A stretch of DNA of 64,000 nucleotides, from assembly GCF_039710355.1 (NCBI RefSeq), contig NZ_JBDKWZ010000005.1, positions 310,001-374,000 on the forward strand. The letters are read 5' to 3'. The notes below the pieces were generated by a model. That model saw only the letters and a list, made by a program, of their open reading frames with translations. It did not search any database and was not told where the DNA came from. Below are positions 9,375 through 17,964 of this stretch, piece after piece; within the stretch, counting starts at the first letter, position 1, and each line of letters starts with the position of its first letter. This stretch comes from Rapidithrix thailandica (lineage in GTDB: Bacteria > Bacteroidota > Bacteroidia > Cytophagales > Flammeovirgaceae). Made by a program: the position numbers and the translations under genes.

Positions 9375-9896
9375 CTATCCAGGCAAGATATGTTTTGTGA
9401 CGGTTTCGTACAAATTGATGGCTAAATGAGTAGCCCGTGAATTTTCAGGCATTTCTTCCCCGATGAATACAAGGTTCGTCACCCCGGCTTTTTGGGCCGC
9501 TTCCAAATCCCTTTCTTTATCGCCCACCATCCAAGAGTTTTCCATATCGATATCAAATTTTGCCTGCGCTTTCTCCAGGAGTAAGGAGTCAGGTTTGCGT
9601 CCGAATGATTCGGTCGTAATGGGGTGATAAGGAGCGTAATACAGGGCATCAATTTGATGCTTGACTGCTTCTTGAAGTTTTTTATGACATTTTTTCACCT
9701 CCTCATGGCCGTACATCCCTTTGGCAATGCCTGCCTGATTGGTAATGATAATGACCAAATAACCAGCTTCTTTTAATAAAGAGACCGCTTCAGGTATCTT
9801 GGTTTCAATCTCAAAATCATCTAATTCGTACACATACCTTCCCCGCTCCACATTTAATACCCCGTCACGATCCAGAAATATACATTTTTGTTTCAT
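9375..9896 (-). CDS. HAD-family histidinol-phosphatase/GmhB-like phosphatase
   Basis: The 173-residue HAD hydrolase begins with FLDRDGVLN, giving nucleophile Asp9 and acid/base Asp11. It continues with IIITNQAGIAKG (motif II) and MVGDKERDLEAAQKAG (motif IV). The family includes D-glycero-D-manno-heptose 1,7-bisphosphate 7-phosphatase (GmhB) and the HisB phosphatase domain. Canonical GmhB has a zinc loop of three Cys and one His; here that region reads YYAPYHPITTESFGRKP and holds no cysteine, so zinc binding looks lost and the substrate may differ. The start at ATG 9896 is chosen because it precedes the motif by a normal distance. The envelope gene neighbours fit a sugar-phosphate substrate, which is inference. 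Confidence 0.8.
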   Translation of the reverse strand: MKQKCIFLDRDGVLNVERGRYVYELDDFEIETKIPEAVSLLKEAGYLVIIITNQAGIAKGMYGHEEVKKCHKKLQEAVKHQIDALYYAPYHPITTESFGRKPDSLLLEKAQAKFDIDMENSWMVGDKERDLEAAQKAGVTNLVFIGEEMPENSRATHLAINLYETVTKHILPG

Positions 9897-10088
9897 CAGA
9901 AAATTGTTATTTGTCAATAGATAATTAGTCAATTAGTTCTTTGGTAAATAGTGCTGGCTTTATTCGTTAAGAAAACAGGTTTTTTATTTTGTAGTAAGGT
10001 GAGAGGATTGTTTGTTGTGAGTAGCCTACCCTCAACATTTTGCGATTATCACTCATCTTGTATTTAATAGTTATCTTTCTTGAAAACA

Positions 10089-11105
10089 TTAAGTGGTAGT
10101 AGATTCCTTTTTTACCGAATATTCTCTTCCTTTCCAGTTGACTTTTATAGGCAAGAGGTAAAATATTAACATGGAGAAGGAGATGATTAAAAGGTATCCT
10201 TCATAGAAAGGATAAAAGGGTAAAAGCTTTGTCCTCTTTAACCGGATCAGTTGATACAGGATATAGATGCTTTGCCCGGTTATTCTGGCAAACCAGGCCA
10301 GTAAAGCCCATTTCCAACTCCAAAAACTTAATAAGACCAGCAAAGGAAGGAAAAAGGTTTGAAAGTAGATGATCAATTTCATGAAAAATTGCAATTGTAA
10401 GGCTCCGTACATCCAGCGTTTCCGTTGATGCATTAAGCCCGCAAAGGTGGGAATAGGCCGGGTGGTAGCGGTAATTTCGGCTTGATCCAGTTGCCGGAAC
10501 TTCCAGCCTTTATCCAACACTTTTTTAAAAAGCGCATAGTCTTCCGTAATGGAGAAGGGGATGTTTTCATACCCTCCTACGGATGCATAGGCTTTTCTGC
10601 TGATCAGCATATTATTGCCCATTGCTGTGACCGGAGTACCCAACCGGGCTACCTGAGCAATGAACGATAAGGCAAAGAGCCAATCAAGGGCTTGCATATT
10701 GGCAAAAAAACTCTTGCCTTCGATCACGGTAAAACCGGTCACAATACCTACATCCGGTTGGACGGCTTGAAGCATTCCCCGTACCCAAGTGGGAGGAGGG
10801 CAGGTGTCTGCATCCGTAATCAGGAAATATTCTCCTTGGGCTTTTTGTGCTAATTGGGCCAGTACATTGGCTTTGCCCCGGGCCATGCCCAGGGTGTGCC
10901 GAATGGTATATACGTGGATATTTTTATATTGTAGGGCGTATTCCCGTGCGATACGTTCGGTGGCATCTTCTGATTGGTCGTTTCCCACCAAAACCTCCCA
11001 CTTGTCTTGCGGGTAGCGGATGTTTGTTAAGGCTTCCAGACACCGGGCAATCGTGTCTTCTTCATTCCGGGCGGCCACAAGTATGCTGACTTTCGGTAGT
11101 TCCAC
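10089..11105 (-). CDS. Membrane GT2 glycosyltransferase
   Basis: This 338-residue processive-type family 2 glycosyltransferase carries VSILVAARNEEDTIARCL, GNDQSEDAT, the DADT metal motif (ITDADTCPPP), the acceptor TED-like motif (SITEDYALFKK) and a QRKRW motif (HQRKRWMYGALQ). About three C-terminal membrane helices follow. It probably extends or modifies a lipid or polysaccharide at the inner membrane. Translation is read from GTG at 11105, as no in-frame ATG lies close upstream and the GT-A strand begins at once. It is divergent from the dehydrogenase gene at 11411. Sugar and acceptor cannot be told from sequence. Confidence 0.87.
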   Translation of the reverse strand: MELPKVSILVAARNEEDTIARCLEALTNIRYPQDKWEVLVGNDQSEDATERIAREYALQYKNIHVYTIRHTLGMARGKANVLAQLAQKAQGEYFLITDADTCPPPTWVRGMLQAVQPDVGIVTGFTVIEGKSFFANMQALDWLFALSFIAQVARLGTPVTAMGNNMLISRKAYASVGGYENIPFSITEDYALFKKVLDKGWKFRQLDQAEITATTRPIPTFAGLMHQRKRWMYGALQLQFFMKLIIYFQTFFLPLLVLLSFWSWKWALLAWFARITGQSIYILYQLIRLKRTKLLPFYPFYEGYLLIISFSMLIFYLLPIKVNWKGREYSVKKESTTT

Positions 11106-11410
11106 AAGTATGAGTCGGTTATTGTTGAGTTTTTTGTAGCTTTGGGGTTATTCAAATTGCATAGTCTATGTTGACAGAGGAAGAGCATCGCTTTTGTGAT
11201 CTGATCATCAGGATGAGCGTTTTTACTTTCATCTTTACAAAGGCATGCTTCTCTTGATGGTTTGTGTGTGTTTATTTGAAGGGAGTTATACCATCAAACA
11301 AGATGACAGCATGCGTTGATTATGTGTTAGTGTAAGTGATCCATCTGTCATTCTACAAAACAAAAATAGATTTTTAACTTCAGAATTGACTAAAAAATAA
11401 ACAAAAGAAC
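11106..11410. other. Divergent intergenic region with 8-bp inverted repeat
   Basis: No gene is seen in these 305 bases between divergent genes. TTGATGGT (11254-11261) and ACCATCAA (11290-11297) form a perfect 8-bp inverted repeat 28 bases apart, which could be an operator. On the minus strand TATTTTTG (11368-11361) fits the -7 box, but no good -33 box is placed. Confidence 0.35.
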
Positions 11411-12481
11411 ATGGTCTCATATATTCAACTTAGGGATTTCAGTAAGCAGGTATTTATCAAGATGGGCTGTCCGGAAGAAGAGGCTACTTTGGCCGCCAAG
11501 GTACTGACTTCGGCCGACTTGCGTGGGATTGACTCGCATGGAGTTGCACGCTTATCGGGATATGTGAGGCTATGGGAAAGCCAACGGATCAATGCCAGCC
11601 CTAAACTAACCGTTGTGCACGAAACCCCCAGTACGGCAACTTTGGATGCCGATGCAGCTTTGGGCTTGGTGGCTGGTCCTCAGGCAATGAATCTGGCTAT
11701 CGAAAAAGCAAAACAATGTGGTACAGGATGGGTGGCCGTGAAAAATTCCAATCATTATGGCATTGCCGGTTATCATGCCATGATGGCGTTGGAGCACGAT
11801 ATGATCGGTATCTCTATGACGAATGCCAGCCCCTTGGTAGCGCCTACCTTTGCCAAAGAACGGATGTTAGGTACAAACCCTATTGCCATTGCCTTTCCTT
11901 CGGAAAACGAACCTCCTTTTGTTGCCGATTTTGCGACTACAACGGTAGCCAATGGTAAATTGGAAATTTTACAAAGGAAAGGGGAAGAGGCGCCTTTGGG
12001 GTGGATTCAGGATCAAAACGGACAACCGACCCGCAATCCCAGTGAGCTTAAAAACGGAGGGGCGTTACTGCCTTTAGGTGGAGATCGTGAGCATGGAAGT
12101 CATAAAGGTTATTGCCTGGGAGGAATGGTAGACATCCTGACTTCGGTATTGTCTGGTGCTAACTACGGTCCTTGGGCTCCTCCTTTTGTCAGCTTTTTAC
12201 CGCTGCCTGAGGATCCGGTGGGGCAAGGGTTGGGGCACTTTTTTGGCGCCATGCGTATTGATGCTTTCCGGCCAGCCAGTGAATTTAAACAACATATGGA
12301 CAATTGGCTACAGCGCTTTCGCTCAACAGCTACGGTAGAAGGAGAGGAAAATGTACTGATTCCGGGAGACCCCGAAAGAGAAATGGAAACCAAGAGAATG
12401 AAAGAGGGAATTCCTTTGCTACCTGCGGTAGTCGAAGATTTATGCAAGGTTGCCGAAAAATTTGAATTAAACTTCCTATAA
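11411..12481 (+). CDS. Malate/L-lactate/ureidoglycolate dehydrogenase family (LDH2/MDH2)
   Basis: The 356-residue protein matches the LDH2/MDG2 family of NAD(P)-dependent 2-hydroxyacid oxidoreductases, which is unrelated to classical Rossmann dehydrogenases. Signature stretches are TSADLRGIDSHGVARL (catalytic His region), VKNSNHYGIAGYHAM, LGTNPIAIAFP and HGSHKGYCLGGMVDIL. Members oxidise malate, sulfolactate, ureidoglycolate or related acids; the exact substrate cannot be decided from these motifs. Length is normal for the family. It stands alone, with a divergent neighbour upstream and a strong terminator 60 bases downstream, so it is probably monocistronic. Confidence 0.9.
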   Translation: MVSYIQLRDFSKQVFIKMGCPEEEATLAAKVLTSADLRGIDSHGVARLSGYVRLWESQRINASPKLTVVHETPSTATLDADAALGLVAGPQAMNLAIEKAKQCGTGWVAVKNSNHYGIAGYHAMMALEHDMIGISMTNASPLVAPTFAKERMLGTNPIAIAFPSENEPPFVADFATTTVANGKLEILQRKGEEAPLGWIQDQNGQPTRNPSELKNGGALLPLGGDREHGSHKGYCLGGMVDILTSVLSGANYGPWAPPFVSFLPLPEDPVGQGLGHFFGAMRIDAFRPASEFKQHMDNWLQRFRSTATVEGEENVLIPGDPEREMETKRMKEGIPLLPAVVEDLCKVAEKFELNFL

Positions 12482-12540
12482 TACTTAAGTAGCCATGTAT
12501 GTTGGATGCCTCTTGAAAAGAGTGTGCCTTGCAAAGAGGA

Positions 12541-12591
12541 AAAGGAAAAAGCAGCTTGAATAAGCTATTGATTCAAGCTGCTTTTTCCTTT
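12541..12591 (+). terminator. Strong 21-bp perfect terminator hairpin
   Basis: The arms 12541-12561 and 12571-12591 are perfectly complementary over 21 bp with a 9-base loop (12562-12570). The stem core is GCAGCTTGAAT, with A-rich and T-rich flanks. It sits just after the dehydrogenase gene and would end its transcript. Confidence 0.9.
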
Positions 12592-13277
12592 TTAGCCGGC
12601 AATTACCAGCGCTTCATATGAGCGAAGGAGTGCTTTTCAACAAAATATAACCCAGTGAAATCAAGTTTTTTGAAAAAAAACTTGTGCTATAGTTTTAGAA
12701 TCCTGAAATATACTTACACGTCATTCTTGAGGGGCATAGAATGACGAAATCTACCTACACGACTCCGTTATTGATGCTGACAGCGGTATTTTTTCGAAAT
12801 ACTTATCGTTTATTCCCGATAAGCGATGATGGAATTTCTAAGTTTTTTAAAATGAACCTTTTATAGATGCATCGTTGAGATTTGGATAGTGTCGTTATGA
12901 GATGAAAACAGCATGTATTTCACAAAGGAGGAGATCTGGGAGGCTTTTGGGTTTTTTAGAAAAAACAAAGGCGTAAAAACGATTTTTTGCAAAAAATAAT
13001 TGATAAGTTACATCTTAATTTTGTTAATAAGTCTTAATGAAGTACCAAAATTGTATTATTATTTTCTTAACAATGTATAATTTTGGGCACCTATCAAATC
13101 AAAAAACTAAAAACCATTCTGCCTAACTATCAATTTTTGTAATGCCTTTATCCGATAAGGGGCAGGTGGCAGTCTGTTGTGCATCCACAGCAAGCTACAA
13201 TACTATTACAACTAACTATTCCAAGTACGACAGTACCTAAATGGGAACACTGAACCGAATAATAAAATAAACTTGCC
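12592..13277. other. Long non-coding region with several small hairpins
   Basis: No convincing gene lies in these 686 bases. Visible structures are CAAGTTTTTT/AAAAAACTTG near 12662-12685, CGTCATTCT/AGAATGACG near 12719-12746, and CTTATCG/CGATAAG near 12803-12823. The GTCATTCT...AGAATGAC type is a common dispersed palindrome in many genomes. A possible -7 box TAATTTTG lies at 13078-13085, about 190 bases before the AP2 gene; its best TTG (13051-13053) is 24 bases away, more than usual. A small RNA cannot be excluded. Confidence 0.4.
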
Positions 13278-13814
13278 ATGCTCTATAAAATTAAGTTGAA
13301 GAATGCAGACAAGCATGTAATTATTTCTGACGAGGCATTTGAATTTATAGATAAGAGTGAATACCTCACATCTATCAATTTCCTAGAGAATTTACGATTA
13401 CACTCCAGTGGTTACGTCTTTTATCAAAAAAATTATCCTTTTAAAGGGGGGTATAAAAATGTGACCATCTACCTGCATAAGTTAATTGCTGATAAATTTG
13501 TGGAAAAGCCGGAAAGTGATAAGCGACTTTTTGTTCGTATCATTAATGGCAATGCATTGGATTGCCGAACCAAAAATCTGGATTGGGCTACCATGTCCGA
13601 TTTAAGAAGAAACCAGAAAAAACACAATAACAAGACGGGGTATCGCGGAGTCGTAAAAGTGAGTAAAAGTACCTACCGTGCGGTGTTGTATACCAGTAAA
13701 GAACGCTATGACTTAGGGGTATTTAACAGTGCCGAAGAAGCTGCAAAAGCCTATAATGAGAAATCTCAAGAGCTTTTTGGCGATACCAAGAGCTTAAATA
13801 AAGTGACGGAGTAA
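13278..13814 (+). CDS. AP2-domain protein with degenerate HNH-like N-terminus
   Basis: The 178-residue protein has two parts. Residues 50-115 resemble the frame of HNH homing endonucleases: a conserved LHKLIADKF helix and the terminal LDCRTKNLDWAT. The position where the first catalytic His normally stands (vnHidGN) reads RIINGN, so nuclease activity is probably lost. Residues 119-178 form an AP2-type DNA-binding domain (TGYRGV, YRAVLYTSKERYDLGVF, SAEEAAKAYNEKSQELFG). The combination suggests a former mobile endonuclease kept as a DNA-binding protein. It stands alone, flanked by 686 and 497 non-coding bases, with no matching intron or split gene nearby. Target and role are unknown. Confidence 0.8.
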   Translation: MLYKIKLKNADKHVIISDEAFEFIDKSEYLTSINFLENLRLHSSGYVFYQKNYPFKGGYKNVTIYLHKLIADKFVEKPESDKRLFVRIINGNALDCRTKNLDWATMSDLRRNQKKHNNKTGYRGVVKVSKSTYRAVLYTSKERYDLGVFNSAEEAAKAYNEKSQELFGDTKSLNKVTE

Positions 13815-13906
13815 AGAGAAAAACGAGGGATGAACCGGAAGAGTGGACAAATGAAAATGTACGATTTTTCCTATAAGTTCAAAATAAATTAAGAAAAATT
13901 CTCTGT

Positions 13907-13936
13907 ATAGCCATCTGAAAGGATGGCTATTTGTTT
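13907..13936 (+). terminator. Rho-independent terminator
   Basis: ATAGCCATC (13907-13915) pairs perfectly with GATGGCTAT (13922-13930) across a 6-base loop and is followed by TTGTTTTTC. It lies about 90 bases after the AP2 gene. Confidence 0.75.
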
Positions 13937-14311
13937 TTCAGCACTCATTGAAATTAAGTATAAACAGAATAAGCATATTTGTAGTTTAAATAGAGAGTTT
14001 TGGTTGAATTAATATTGTAATATTTTTTGTTAAACAATTATATGTGATCCAGAAGAATATTTGGAAAATAGCAGTGTGTGTATATATTGTCAGTAAGTTT
14101 TGGGTGTAATCCTTAGTTTTGCGCGTGAAAAGGTGATGAAAACAAGGGATATTATATGAGAACAGAAGCCCTTACCAAGTAACAGGTGATCTCGCAAGTC
14201 CGCAAAAAATCTTTGGTAATTGCTCAAAACAAAACATGATCAAACAGAAAGATTACATTGTAGATTTTCAATAATTTGATATGTTTGTAATTCGTATAAA
14301 TAACATTAAAA
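13937..14311. other. AT-rich region before hydrolase gene
   Basis: No gene is seen. TAGTTTTG at 14114-14121 fits the TAnnTTTG -7 box, with ATTG at 14086-14089 as a weak -33 element at long spacing (24). If used, the 5' leader of the hydrolase mRNA would be about 185 bases. Confidence 0.35.
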
Positions 14312-15073
14312 ATGCAATTTGAGGTAAGAGAAGAAAAAGGATACAAATATATCGACCAAGGTGAAGGGGAAGTATTGTTGCTTTTACATGGTTTGTTTGG
14401 TGCTCTAAGTAACTGGAATGGAGTGCTTTCCTATTTTTCACAACGGTATCGAGTAATCATTCCTTTAATGCCTATTTATGAAATGCCGTTGCGGGAAGCA
14501 GGCTTGAATGGCTTGGTGAAGTATGTGGAAAACTTTGTGGAGCAGCAGCAGTTGAAAGACCTGACAATTCTGGGGAATTCCTTAGGCGGGCATGTAGGGT
14601 TGATTTATACCTTAAAAAATCAACACAATGTGAAACGTTTGGTGCTGACCGGAAGCTCCGGCTTATTTGAGAATACCATGGGAGGCTCATACCCTAAGCG
14701 AGGAAATTATGAATATGTGAAAGATCGTGTGGCCTATACCTTCTTTGATCCCGAAATTGCTACGAAGGATTTAGTGGATGAAGTATTCGAGGTTACCCGA
14801 AGTATTCCGAAGTGCCAACGAATCGTGGTCATAGCCCGTTCGGCCCAGCGCCATAATATGTCCAAAATGATAGGTGAAATACAGGTGCCAACGTTGTTAA
14901 TTTGGGGCTTGAATGACACCATTACCCCTCCCATGGTAGGGCATGAATTTCACAAGTTGATTCCTAACTCGGAATTGCGCTTTATCGACCAATGCGGGCA
15001 TGCACCGATGATGGAACACCCTGATAAGTTCAATAACTTGTTAAGCGGTTTTTTGGCTAGATATAAAATTTAA
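14312..15073 (+). CDS. Alpha/beta hydrolase
   Basis: This 253-residue alpha/beta-fold hydrolase has the oxyanion motif LLLHGLFG, nucleophile Ser90 in GNSLGG, acid Asp202 in WGLNDTITPP and catalytic His230 in CGHAPMMEHP, so the triad is intact. No signal peptide is present, so it is cytoplasmic. The substrate, an ester or other small molecule, cannot be predicted. In Bacteroidota this hydrolase commonly sits just upstream of a CBS-domain gene and nadK, exactly as here (gaps of 32 and 94 bases), so the three may be one transcription unit. The ATG at 14312 gives the normal family length. Confidence 0.88.
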   Translation: MQFEVREEKGYKYIDQGEGEVLLLLHGLFGALSNWNGVLSYFSQRYRVIIPLMPIYEMPLREAGLNGLVKYVENFVEQQQLKDLTILGNSLGGHVGLIYTLKNQHNVKRLVLTGSSGLFENTMGGSYPKRGNYEYVKDRVAYTFFDPEIATKDLVDEVFEVTRSIPKCQRIVVIARSAQRHNMSKMIGEIQVPTLLIWGLNDTITPPMVGHEFHKLIPNSELRFIDQCGHAPMMEHPDKFNNLLSGFLARYKI

Positions 15074-15105
15074 TTCTGTTCATTTACTGGTAAATTGAGA
15101 TACAT

Positions 15106-15774
15106 ATGACAGCAGAAGAACTAATCAATGACTTGATCCCGGACGTAAGCAAACAAGATACCATCCAGCGGATTATGGATTTGATGGATGATTTTAGCGT
15201 AAATCAATTGCCAGTAGTTGAAAACGGTAAATATATTGGTATCATTACCGAATCAAATTTATTAAACCACTTGATATCGGATGAGGGATATGCACAGAGT
15301 TTACCCTTAATACACCAGGAGGTCTATGTGTATAATGATCAGCACTTGTATGAGGTGTTGAATGTAGCTACGGAGAATGACATAGAGTTGCTTCCGGTTT
15401 TGAATAGAGAGGGAAAATACTTAGGAGTAGTGAGCCTTCGGGATACGGCCAAAGCCCTGGCCCGGAGTTTTGCTTCACAACATCCCGGAGGAATTTTTAT
15501 CCTGTTAGTCGATAGCATCGATTATTCTTTACAGGAAATCAGCCGTTTGATCGAAGCAAATAATGCCAAAGTGCTTAGTTGCTTTGTGGAAAATGACCCT
15601 AATAACTTTGAAAAGCTGAAAGTAACCATTAAAGTAAACACCTTGGACCTGACTCATCTACTTGCTACATTTGAGCGGTTTAACTATCAAATTATCGGAA
15701 AGTTTCACGATTATGAAACCAGAACCAACTCTACAGAGCGGTTGGGAATCTTATTAAAATATCTGGATATGTGA
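15106..15774 (+). CDS. CBS-domain protein with ACT-like C-terminus
   Basis: The 222-residue protein has two CBS motifs in the first 125 residues (FSVNQLPVVENGKYIGIITESN and IELLPVLNREGKYLGVVSLRD). The C-terminal 90 residues look ACT-like (GGIFILLVDSIDYSLQEISR, KVTIKVNT). CBS pairs bind adenine nucleotides, and ACT domains bind amino acids or act as dimer interfaces, so this is probably a small-molecule sensor. Its fixed position before NAD kinase in Bacteroidota hints at control of that enzyme or of envelope genes, but no function is proven. No catalytic domain is present. Confidence 0.82.
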   Translation: MTAEELINDLIPDVSKQDTIQRIMDLMDDFSVNQLPVVENGKYIGIITESNLLNHLISDEGYAQSLPLIHQEVYVYNDQHLYEVLNVATENDIELLPVLNREGKYLGVVSLRDTAKALARSFASQHPGGIFILLVDSIDYSLQEISRLIEANNAKVLSCFVENDPNNFEKLKVTIKVNTLDLTHLLATFERFNYQIIGKFHDYETRTNSTERLGILLKYLDM

Positions 15775-15868
15775 GGCGAGGCTATGCCCTTGAATGGTAT
15801 GACTTGCTTGTGTATTTCAAGCACCTATTCCTGTTTCAAAAGAAAGTATCACTTAGATCAATTAAACT

Positions 15869-16747
15869 TTGTTAAGGGTAGCTATACATAGTATGACTGT
15901 AGAACTTGAAAAGCTCAAGTTTTTTAGGTATATTTTCGAAGATATCGTCAGTAGAAATATTCAGTTCTCCATTTCCAAAAAATTAAGCCAGTTTTTATCC
16001 TCAACAGATCTTAGCTTACCCGATCACCAAGTGTTTGAAGGGTACGAAGACTTGCCTGATGCCGATTATTTTTTTAGTATTGGAGGAGATGGGACTTTAC
16101 TGGATTCGGTAACCTATGTGCGGGACAAAGATATCCCTATTTTAGGCATTAATACGGGACGCCTCGGCTTTCTTTCCACTACGCCTAATGACAAAGTAAA
16201 AGAAGCGATTGATGCCTTGTTTCATGGCTATTACACCTTAGAAGAGCGCTCTTTGATTCAAGTAGAATCCAATGAAAATATTTTTAACGGATTGAATTTC
16301 GGGCTGAATGAATTTACAATTCTGAAAAGGGATTCCTCTTCCATGATTGTGGTGCATACTTTTTTGGACGGAGAATATTTGAATTCCTATTGGTCGGATG
16401 GCTTGATTGTCGCCACCCCTACCGGCTCTACCGGATATTCATTGAGTGTAGGAGGACCGGTGGTGATTCCCGATTCGAATAATTTTATCATATCACCTGT
16501 GAGTCCTCATAACTTGAATGTCAGACCTTTAGTGGTATCTGACAACAGTATTATTTCTTTTGAAATAGAAGGAAGAAGCAGGAACTTTTTGGTATCTTTA
16601 GATTCCAGATCTAAGAAAGTGGATGCAAGTGCACAAATCGCAGTGCGAAAAGGGGATTTTACGACCAAGTTAGTCAAACTCAACGGAGAAAACTTTTTGA
16701 ATACACTGCGCTTGAAATTAAATTGGGGCTTGGATATGCGTAATTGA
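15869..16747 (+). CDS. nadK: NAD kinase
   Basis: The 292-residue protein phosphorylates NAD to NADP in the cytoplasm. Diagnostic motifs are FSIGGDGTLLDS (Asp74 of the GGDG motif), GINTGRLGFLS, and TPTGSTGYSLSVGGPVV. TTG at 15869 is taken as the start: an in-frame TAA lies at 15863-15865, and the first residues (LRVAIHS) match the conserved first strand of the Bacteroidota enzyme. The next ATG (15893) would remove that strand. It is the third gene of a run with the hydrolase and CBS genes. A TTG start suggests modest translation. Confidence 0.95.
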   Translation: MLRVAIHSMTVELEKLKFFRYIFEDIVSRNIQFSISKKLSQFLSSTDLSLPDHQVFEGYEDLPDADYFFSIGGDGTLLDSVTYVRDKDIPILGINTGRLGFLSTTPNDKVKEAIDALFHGYYTLEERSLIQVESNENIFNGLNFGLNEFTILKRDSSSMIVVHTFLDGEYLNSYWSDGLIVATPTGSTGYSLSVGGPVVIPDSNNFIISPVSPHNLNVRPLVVSDNSIISFEIEGRSRNFLVSLDSRSKKVDASAQIAVRKGDFTTKLVKLNGENFLNTLRLKLNWGLDMRN

Positions 16748-16852
16748 TGTGTACTTCTTTGTAAGAAATAAGGTTAATTTAAATAATTAAGTTTTCTCCT
16801 TGAGATATTATACAAAAACTAACTTCGTTAGTATAGACTAGAATTCTACAAA

Positions 16853-16870
16853 TTTGTAATCAATTACAAA
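16853..16870. promoter_or_regulatory. Palindrome just upstream of outer-membrane gene start
   Basis: TTTGTAAT-CA-ATTACAAA is a perfect 8-bp inverted repeat with a 2-base spacer, ending 2 bases before the ATG at 16873. It could be a weak mRNA hairpin masking translation initiation or a protein site. Its AT-rich sequence makes chance formation possible. Confidence 0.35.
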
Positions 16871-16872
16871 AC

Positions 16873-17892
16873 ATGAAATTACTAAGCTCTTTTATTATAC
16901 TGGCCTCTTGTATTGTCTTCTTGAGTAGCCAAGTATATGCTCAAAAGCGTAGCAACAGAAAATTAAAGAAACGACTCTACACGTTTACTGCTAAAAAGAA
17001 ATATTTAAGTATTGGAGGCTCAATCAATGCGATGAACTACTTTGGGGACATTGTTCCTAAAACCTCTGCCGGTAGCACTGATATCCAGTTTACCCGGCCG
17101 CAATTTACCGTTTATGGGCAAAAACGCCTCCACCCGAATATTACGGCCCGTGTAGGCCTCTCATGGGGGCGCCTGATTGCCGAAGATTTTGGCACGGCCG
17201 ATCCTTCCGATACGGAAAATGGTATCTTCCGCTATCAACGAAACTTATCTTTCCGGAACGATATCGTGGAATTGTCAGCCATTGCAATGTGGGATTTGTT
17301 TGGGAATTACGGTGTTTTCTATCGAAGACCTAAAAAACCGATCCCTTATGTATTTGCGGGGGTAGCCGGTTTTTATCATAACCCGAAAGGCAAGGCACCA
17401 GAAACAACAATTGATGGTGAGCCTTTAGAAGAAGCAGGTAAATGGGTCGCCTTGCAACCCTTGAAAACCAATGGAGAAAAATATTCGCGTTTTGCTTTTG
17501 CCATACCGGCCGGAGTAGGAGTCCGGGTACGGGTAAGCCCTTATATTGACATTGCCGCGGAAATCGGATACCGCTTCACTTTTACCGATTACCTGGATGA
17601 TGTCAGTGGCGTGTATTTGGATAAACAAGTATTCGGCGATGATAATTTGGCCAAGGCCATGCATGATCGTTCTTGGGAGCCTACCAGTGGCTTGAAAGGT
17701 GAAACCCGACCTGCGGAGTATGTTCCCGGTTTGATTTCCTTAAATGATGGTACTGATAATATGTATACTCGGAATTCTGTTCCCGGGGCCGTAAGGGGAA
17801 AACCTGATAACGATGCCTATCTGATTACAGGTTTTCATTTTATCTACCTCTTCCAAGGAGCCTTGAAGACGCCTAAGACCGGATTCCGGTAG
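16873..17892 (+). CDS. DUF6089-family outer-membrane beta-barrel protein
   Basis: The 339-residue protein starts with a Sec signal peptide (LLSSFIILASCIVFLSSQVYAQ, cleavage near residue 23). It has the look of the DUF6089 beta-barrel family: KYLSIGGSINAMNYFGDIVP, amphipathic strands such as QFTVYGQKRLHPNITARVGLSWG, PIPYVFAGVAGFYHNPKG, and VRVSPYIDIAAEIGYRFTFTDYLDD. The function of the family is unknown; it often precedes uppS and bamA in Bacteroidota, but those genes are not next to it here. A shorter paralogue follows after 72 bases. The final residues lack the classical aromatic ending. Confidence 0.82.
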   Translation: MKLLSSFIILASCIVFLSSQVYAQKRSNRKLKKRLYTFTAKKKYLSIGGSINAMNYFGDIVPKTSAGSTDIQFTRPQFTVYGQKRLHPNITARVGLSWGRLIAEDFGTADPSDTENGIFRYQRNLSFRNDIVELSAIAMWDLFGNYGVFYRRPKKPIPYVFAGVAGFYHNPKGKAPETTIDGEPLEEAGKWVALQPLKTNGEKYSRFAFAIPAGVGVRVRVSPYIDIAAEIGYRFTFTDYLDDVSGVYLDKQVFGDDNLAKAMHDRSWEPTSGLKGETRPAEYVPGLISLNDGTDNMYTRNSVPGAVRGKPDNDAYLITGFHFIYLFQGALKTPKTGFR

Positions 17893-17914
17893 GCGTTAAA
17901 ATTTGCACTCTTTT

Positions 17915-17962
17915 TGCTGTCTGTTTACCTTTGATAACTAAACTAAACAGACAGCATTTTTT
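17915..17962 (+). terminator. Terminator abutting the next start codon
   Basis: TGCTGTCTGTTT (17915-17926) pairs perfectly over 12 bp with AAACAGACAGCA (17945-17956), followed by six T (17957-17962). The next gene's ATG is at 17965, so readthrough transcripts would carry the start codon two bases after the U-tract. It may act as an attenuator between the two outer-membrane genes. Confidence 0.8.
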
Positions 17963-17964
17963 AA

